A DNA stretch of 9,749 nt. Origin: Lactobacillaceae bacterium UBA639. GTDB lineage: Bacteria; Bacillota; Bacilli; Lactobacillales; Lactobacillaceae. The stretch lies in the NCBI GenBank assembly GCA_002299975.1, contig DBOT01000004.1, positions 5,986-15,734 on the forward strand, given 5' to 3'. The notes beneath the pieces were generated by a model that was not told where the DNA came from, ran no database searches, and was given only the letters and a program-made list of their open reading frames with translations. A program made the position numbers and the translations under genes. Positions 7,301 to 9,749 of the stretch are shown here, one piece after another; within the stretch, counting starts at the first letter, position 1, and the number at the start of each line of letters is the position of its first letter.

Positions 7301-7887
7301 TCAAAGAGGTCAATCCGGACGGGATCCGTCGTGTTCAGGGCATAGATATCGATGATTGACCCCCGCACCGCAAAGTCACCTGGCCGAAGCACCATCTTCT
7401 GGAGCTGGTAGCCCATCGCACTCAACTGGTCACGGGCTTTCTCGGGATCCAGCTCGCCCCCGGTCTTTACCTTCAGGGTTGCCTGCGCGAAGAATTGTGG
7501 GGAGACCACATTGCGACGTAAACCGGCCGCCGAAGTTACCACAATCGCACTATCCCCTTGACCCAGGGCCGCTAATGCTTGGACCCGCTGCAGACGATAG
7601 TTCGGTGAACTGGTGGCTACTTCGGCTGCCAACACCTCCTCAACGGGGAATTGGTAGACTCGCTCCTCGCCAACTAGGCCGCCAAGATCATCAGCGAGTT
7701 CCTGCATGTGGGCCATGTTATCCGTGACTACCAGGAGTGGACGTGATTGCTTTTCCTGAAGTGTTGCTAAAAGGAGTGCCCGTGCCGAACCCGAGATTCC
7801 GGTGATCAGCTGGCGGGTGGCCGGGTGTAGCTGGTCAACAATTTTCTTAAACGCTGGCGTCTTTTCCATAAAATTCTCAAGTTTCAC
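4357..7887 (-). CDS. mfd: Transcription-repair coupling factor Mfd
   Basis: 1176-residue SF2 DNA translocase that pushes RNA polymerase off damaged template and recruits UvrA for nucleotide excision repair. The N-terminal third is the UvrB-homologous, UvrA-binding region, without a functional ATPase. The CarD-like RNA polymerase-interacting domain is about 495-580 (LKPGDYVVHVNHGIGIF begins at 499). The translocase has Walker A GDVGYGKT (650-657), DEEQ (751-754), TATPIPRT (777-784) and motif VI QIRGRIGR (920-927). The TRCF C-terminal domain is about 1010-1160. Length matches Firmicute Mfd (about 1175). The start is GTG at 7887, with AAAGGAG nine bases upstream; ATG at residue 7 is too far from that site. 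It lies 34 nt after pth and 18 nt before rqcP. No motif is missing. Confidence 0.97.
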   Translation of the reverse strand: MKLENFMEKTPAFKKIVDQLHPATRQLITGISGSARALLLATLQEKQSRPLLVVTDNMAHMQELADDLGGLVGEERVYQFPVEEVLAAEVATSSPNYRLQRVQALAALGQGDSAIVVTSAAGLRRNVVSPQFFAQATLKVKTGGELDPEKARDQLSAMGYQLQKMVLRPGDFAVRGSIIDIYALNTTDPVRIDLFDTEVDSLRYFDASTQRSIKNVDSVEILPATDFILPPAEFDRVEKAIADQYHQLLAKLTDTDDDIRQQVDNRFKPMLTALKQHRLSNDLQEFSDLVYPQAHSLLDYLPDNGVVYLDDLGRIKQVAKQIAAEDQSWLADKVKYHQLLTVPELGNDLEQLIKDDQHGQLYGALFKKGMGNIRFNQLVELTTRPMQRFFGQMPLLKTELQRWLDQGQTIVLMANSKVRRDQIARTLHDFDIDASETGIDALNVNTVQLVAANLNNGFEMPVGGLVVITEGEMFKQVTKRRHRPQKLANAERLKSYTDLKPGDYVVHVNHGIGIFSGIRTMEVDGVHQDYMVINYRNNAQIFVPVTQLNLVQKYVSSESKTPRINRLGGNEWAKTKRRVASKVEDIADELVDLYSKRETAKGYAFPEDDYLQKQFDANFPYTETRDQLRSINEIKQDMEKAKPMDRLLVGDVGYGKTEVAMRAIFKAVAGGKQVAFLVPTTVLAQQHYDTMTKRFAGFPIKIALMSRFKTTKELKETDAELAAGKVDVVVGTHRILSKDVRFKDLGLVIVDEEQRFGVKHKERLKELKNNVDVLTLTATPIPRTLHMSMLGVRDLSVLETPPAGRFPIQTYVMEQNNGAIRDGIMREMQRGGQVYYLHNRVSDIEETVAKLKELVPEAAIGYINGQMSENELETVLYEFIQGNYDVLVTTSIIETGVDIPNVNTLFVENADRMGLAQLYQIRGRIGRSNRVAYAYFMYQPNKVLTELGEKRLAAIRDFTELGSGFKIAMRDLAIRGAGNLLGKQQHGFIDSVGYDLYSAMLSDAVAKKQGKKIKPTADAEVELGVEAYLPDSYIDDQQQKIELYKSIRQAGDDAELLDIQGNLIDRFGDYPTAVGNLLLISKLKRRADLALIAQIKRQRDNIMITFSPKGSRLIKAAEIIKQLAKTHFKATLGETDQQLTVRLVIQPKMTTADWLNQLLKFVGGLADVVQNNNQAA

Positions 7888-7921
7888 CGTTGATCACTCC
7901 TTTCCTAAAATAGTTTGCCGG

Positions 7922-8482
7922 CTAATTGTAGTCATTCATTAATTGGGCAAAGTCCTCACCCTTGAGCCAGTCCTCCAGGGCATGTTCGGCCTGCTCAACC
8001 GCCGCATCGAACTTTGGCCGTTCTTCTTTACTGAACTTACCCAAGACGTGGCTGACCACCGTTCCGTGTTGGGGGTGGTCAATACCGAGCTTAACCCGGT
8101 TGAACTGCTTGGTGCCCAGGGCATTGATGATACTCTTCAAGCCATTGTGACCACCTGAGGCCCCGTGGGTCTTCAAACGAATCTGACCAACTGGCATGTC
8201 GAGGTCATCATTAACGATTACCAAGTCAGCCAGATCAAGGCCATAGTAGTCAACCAATGGGCCAACCGCCCGACCAGAATCATTCATGAAGGTCGTTGGC
8301 TTAACCAGCATGACCTTCTCACCATTGATCACTCCACTGACCGCAACGGCCTCCTGTTTAAGGTGGCTAAAAGCGCCCAGGTGATAGTCGCGCGCCAACT
8401 GGTCCACAACCATAAAACCGGTATTATGACGGGTCTCATCATAACGGGTCCCAATGTTTCCTAAACCAACAATCATCTTCAT
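7922..8482 (-). CDS. pth: Peptidyl-tRNA hydrolase
   Basis: Hydrolyses the ester bond of peptidyl-tRNAs that drop off the ribosome and recycles the tRNA. The 186-residue length is typical. The active-site set is complete: N9, H19 (the catalytic base position), N67 in PTTFMN, D92 and N113 in GGHNG. These correspond to E. coli N10, H20, N68, D93 and N114. The ATG at 8482 has GGAG seven bases upstream. An in-frame GTG at 8503 would add seven residues, but the extension would translate through this binding site and gives no family-like sequence. It is the first gene of the pth-mfd-rqcP unit. A promoter lies about 85-110 bases upstream, and a terminator-like hairpin stands between promoter and gene. 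Confidence 0.96.
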   Translation of the reverse strand: MKMIVGLGNIGTRYDETRHNTGFMVVDQLARDYHLGAFSHLKQEAVAVSGVINGEKVMLVKPTTFMNDSGRAVGPLVDYYGLDLADLVIVNDDLDMPVGQIRLKTHGASGGHNGLKSIINALGTKQFNRVKLGIDHPQHGTVVSHVLGKFSKEERPKFDAAVEQAEHALEDWLKGEDFAQLMNDYN

Positions 8483-8515
8483 AATTTTTCTCCATCCCTT
8501 CACTGTCGAAAATGC

Positions 8516-8549
8516 AAAAAGGCCGCACGGGAGATCACCCCCGTCCAGC
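8516..8549 (-). terminator. Terminator-like hairpin in the pth leader
   Basis: On the minus strand GCTG-G-ACGGG (8540-8549) pairs with CCCGT-G-CGGC (8522-8531). This gives nine pairs, one of them a G-T wobble, around a single G-G mismatch and an 8-base loop, followed by one C and TTTTT (8516-8520). It lies downstream of the only clear pth promoter and upstream of the pth ATG. It could attenuate pth-mfd, end a very short RNA, or be the leftover terminator of a gene once located upstream of pth. Confidence 0.6.
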
Positions 8550-8566
8550 GATGTATTCTGATCTAT

Positions 8567-8594
8567 ATTATACGCTCGCTGATTTTGAAACCAA
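8567..8594 (-). promoter_or_regulatory. Promoter for pth-mfd-rqcP
   Basis: A perfect TATAAT -10 (8567-8572) has a weak -35, TTGGTT (8589-8594), 16 bases upstream. The predicted transcript start is near 8560, giving a leader of about 78 nt that contains the hairpin at 8516-8549. Confidence 0.6.
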
Positions 8595-8597
8595 AAT
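8582..8597. repeat. Short inverted repeat over the pth -35
   Basis: ATTTTG (8582-8587) and CAAAAT (8592-8597) are perfect 6-base arms around AAAC. The repeat is centred on the pth -35 region, where a repressor could sit. It is short and AT-rich, so chance is a real alternative. No known regulator's site is recognised. Confidence 0.3.
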
Positions 8598-8618
8598 GAT
8601 CGCCATCCGCTAACGACA

Positions 8619-8651
8619 ATTCTTAAGTCATTCTCATTGTTTTCTCATGAC
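8619..8651 (+). promoter_or_regulatory. Three 11-bp-phased direct repeats upstream of cbpA
   Basis: Hexamers TTCTTA (8620-8625), TTCTCA (8631-8636) and TTCTCA (8642-8647) recur at exactly 11 bases, one helical turn. The last occupies the -35 position of the cbpA promoter. OmpR/PhoB/PhoP-type response regulators bind 6-7-base direct repeats with 11-bp periodicity. The heptad TTCTCAT shares 5 of 7 bases with the E. coli PhoB half-site CTGTCAT, and TTCTCA differs by one base from the Bacillus PhoP hexamer class. This suggests activation by such a regulator; which one is not known. Confidence 0.5.
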
Positions 8652-8673
8652 AGTGCTAAAATTGTGTTATGAT
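8647..8673 (+). promoter_or_regulatory. cbpA promoter (extended -10)
   Basis: TATGAT (8668-8673) is preceded by TGT, giving an extended -10. The best -35 match, ATGACA (8647-8652), is only 15 bases away; the 17-base position has no good hexamer. A weak -35 beside direct repeats fits an activated promoter. The predicted transcript start is near 8680. Confidence 0.6.
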
Positions 8674-8711
8674 GTTTAGTGCACTTAGAAACGAAACAGA
8701 GGAATAATACC

Positions 8712-9350
8712 ATGATTTTCAGTTCACTCATCAAGAAAAAGGACACCCTGACGACCCTTCCAGAAACCGCCACCCTTGCCGAAGCACTAACGGTATTGGA
8801 GAATACCGGCTACCGTTGTGTTCCCGTACTGGACGAATCCGGCAAGATCTTCCGTGGCAATATCTATAAGATGCACCTCTACCGGCATAAATCACGCAAT
8901 GGGGACATGAACCTGCCGGTGACGGCCCTCCTCAAGAACGCCACCAAGTTTGTTTCCATTAACTCGGCCTTCTTCTCGGTCTTCTTCGCGATTCGCGACC
9001 TGCCTTACATTGCCGTTCTAGATGAGAATAACCAATTCTATGGCATCCTGACCCATAACAGTCTGCTCCGGGTCCTAGCAGAAGGCTGGAACGTCAACAA
9101 TGGTAGTTACGTCCTGACCGTGGTTGCACCTGACGAACGGGGAGCCCTGATGACGGCTACCAAGGAAATCACCCGCTACTGTCAAATCGTCAATGTCCTC
9201 TCATTTGACCCCCAGCATTCATCAGTCAAGCAGATCCTATTCACCCTTCCCGCTGACGTTACCCACGAAAAGATGGAAAAAGTCGTCAAGCGACTGATCA
9301 AGAAGGGCTTTGAGGTCCCCGAAGTCGAAGACCTCCATCAAGGATATTAA
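8712..9350 (+). CDS. cbpA: CBS-CBS-ACT protein, probable cyclic-di-AMP-binding protein CbpA
   Basis: 212-residue soluble protein. Two CBS motifs (about 1-60 and 66-130; VPVLDESGKIFRG and IAVLDENNQFYGILT are typical core strands) form a nucleotide-sensing Bateman module. It is followed by an ACT-like domain (about 133-205, YVLTVVAPDERGAL). This order matches the Firmicute c-di-AMP-binding protein CbpA described in Listeria; ligand binding is inferred from family likeness only. The ATG at 8712 has GAGG nine bases upstream. A longer form from GTG at 8679 is unlikely because the predicted transcript starts near 8680. It is divergent from pth, alone in its unit, and closed by a terminator ten bases after its stop. 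The three phased repeats upstream suggest control by a response regulator. There is no catalytic domain, so it probably signals through a protein partner. An AcuB-like CBS-ACT protein is the alternative. Confidence 0.8.
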   Translation: MIFSSLIKKKDTLTTLPETATLAEALTVLENTGYRCVPVLDESGKIFRGNIYKMHLYRHKSRNGDMNLPVTALLKNATKFVSINSAFFSVFFAIRDLPYIAVLDENNQFYGILTHNSLLRVLAEGWNVNNGSYVLTVVAPDERGALMTATKEITRYCQIVNVLSFDPQHSSVKQILFTLPADVTHEKMEKVVKRLIKKGFEVPEVEDLHQGY

Positions 9351-9360
9351 TCATAAGGAA

Positions 9361-9401
9361 AAGCATGTTGCTGCTCCAGTTGAGCGGTAACATGCTTTTT
9401 T
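9361..9401. terminator. Bidirectional intrinsic terminator between convergent genes
   Basis: Outer arms AAGCATGTT (9361-9369) and AACATGCTT (9389-9397) pair perfectly. The stem continues through a G-T pair and CTGCTC with GAGCGG (one wobble), giving about 16 pairs and a CAGTT loop. On the plus strand it ends in six T (9396-9401) and serves cbpA. On the minus strand it is followed by TTTTCC and can serve the LPQTG gene. Confidence 0.88.
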
Positions 9402-9410
9402 ATTAGTTAT

Positions 9411-9749
9411 TTACTTTTTCTTCTTTTTGGGCTGAACCAGTCCCCAAATCATCAACTGAGCTGTGATTGCCAGGGCAATGCCTAACAGGATACCGTGATT
9501 ATCTGTTCCCGTTTGCGGAAGGGCAACGGCTTCATCTTCGGCCTTAGCTATAGCACTTGCGGGTGCTGCCACTGTTTGGAATTGCGATGATGGCGTATCC
9601 ACCACTACTGAATCCTGACTTGTAAGCTGAACCGGCTGACTCTGATGAGATCCATCAGGCTTCGCTGGCGTTGCTGACTCAGGAGTCGAAAGAACAGGAT
9701 CCTTATCCGGCGTCGGTTCCGGCTGCGGATCCGTCGGTTGCGGGTCTGT
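9411..9749 (-). CDS. LPQTG cell-wall-anchored surface protein (C-terminal 112 residues, 5' end outside window)
   Basis: The frame is open from the right edge to the stop at 9411, so this is the C-terminus of a larger exported protein. The last 36 residues are a complete sorting signal: LPQTG (encoded at 9507-9521), a hydrophobic segment beginning GILLGIALAI, and the charged tail QPKKKKK. Sortase A would cut between T and G and link the protein to peptidoglycan. Before it lies a low-complexity Pro/Thr/Gln/Asp/Ser region typical of a wall-spanning stalk, starting with a DPQPT/DPQPE repeat. The functional domain (adhesin, enzyme or other) is outside the window, so no function is assigned. A GTG at 9605 could open a 64-residue ORF, but the reading frame clearly continues upstream in the same compositional style. 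It is convergent with cbpA and shares its terminator. Confidence 0.85.
   Translation of the reverse strand, partial: TDPQPTDPQPEPTPDKDPVLSTPESATPAKPDGSHQSQPVQLTSQDSVVVDTPSSQFQTVAAPASAIAKAEDEAVALPQTGTDNHGILLGIALAITAQLMIWGLVQPKKKKK
9717..9746 (-). repeat. Coding repeat DPQPT / DPQPE in the wall-spanning stalk
   Basis: Two tandem 15-base units encode DPQPT and DPQPE, with synonymous differences between copies (GAC/GAT, CAA/CAG). They are followed by the related PTPDKDP. The array probably continues past the right edge. Such Pro-rich repeats are common spacers in sortase-anchored proteins and often vary in copy number between strains. Confidence 0.6.

Noticed and set aside
1..9749. Search for mobile elements, CRISPR arrays, tRNA or rRNA genes, toxin-antitoxin pairs or a new defence system
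   Set aside because: No transposase, integrase, regularly spaced repeats, cloverleaf or paired small ORFs were seen. Nearly every base is explained by conserved housekeeping genes and their short control regions.

Overview
This window is a stretch of core chromosome from a Gram-positive Firmicute, most likely a member of the Lactobacillaceae with moderate GC content, for example a Limosilactobacillus. The basis is the conserved order pth-mfd-rqcP-divIC-yabR-tilS-hpt-ftsH, the strong AGGAGG-type ribosome binding sites, a CtsR-like operator on ftsH, and an LPQTG sortase signal at one edge. The species is inferred; GC was judged by eye and not counted.

Layout: almost everything is on the minus strand. 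Reading in the direction of transcription, the first unit begins at a promoter near 8567-8594 and holds pth (peptidyl-tRNA hydrolase), mfd (transcription-repair coupling factor), rqcP (S4-domain ribosome rescue factor) and divIC (septum protein, which also has its own promoter). It ends at a strong terminator at 3566-3605. A second promoter at 3502-3529 then drives yabR (S1-domain RNA-binding protein), tilS (tRNA-Ile lysidine synthetase) and hpt (hypoxanthine phosphoribosyltransferase), which are packed with 1-nt or overlapping junctions. ftsH follows after a 99-nt gap and has its own promoter overlapped by a probable CtsR heat-shock operator. Its 3' end lies beyond position 1.

On the right, a plus-strand gene (8712-9350) encodes a tandem-CBS plus ACT protein that resembles the cyclic-di-AMP-binding protein CbpA. 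It is transcribed divergently from pth. The 229-nt region between them holds both promoters, three direct repeats phased at 11 bp next to the cbpA promoter, and an intrinsic-terminator-like hairpin inside the pth leader. A bidirectional terminator separates cbpA from the C-terminal part of an LPQTG cell-wall-anchored protein that runs off the right edge on the minus strand.

Functionally the block joins translation quality control (pth, rqcP, tilS), RNA-level regulation (yabR), DNA repair (mfd), division (divIC), purine salvage (hpt) and membrane proteolysis (ftsH). I found no prophage, insertion sequence, CRISPR array, tRNA or rRNA, and no convincing undescribed system. The points worth a second look are regulatory: the cbpA/pth divergent region, the pth leader hairpin, the CtsR site at ftsH, and the unusual leader and histidine-rich linker of the yabR gene.
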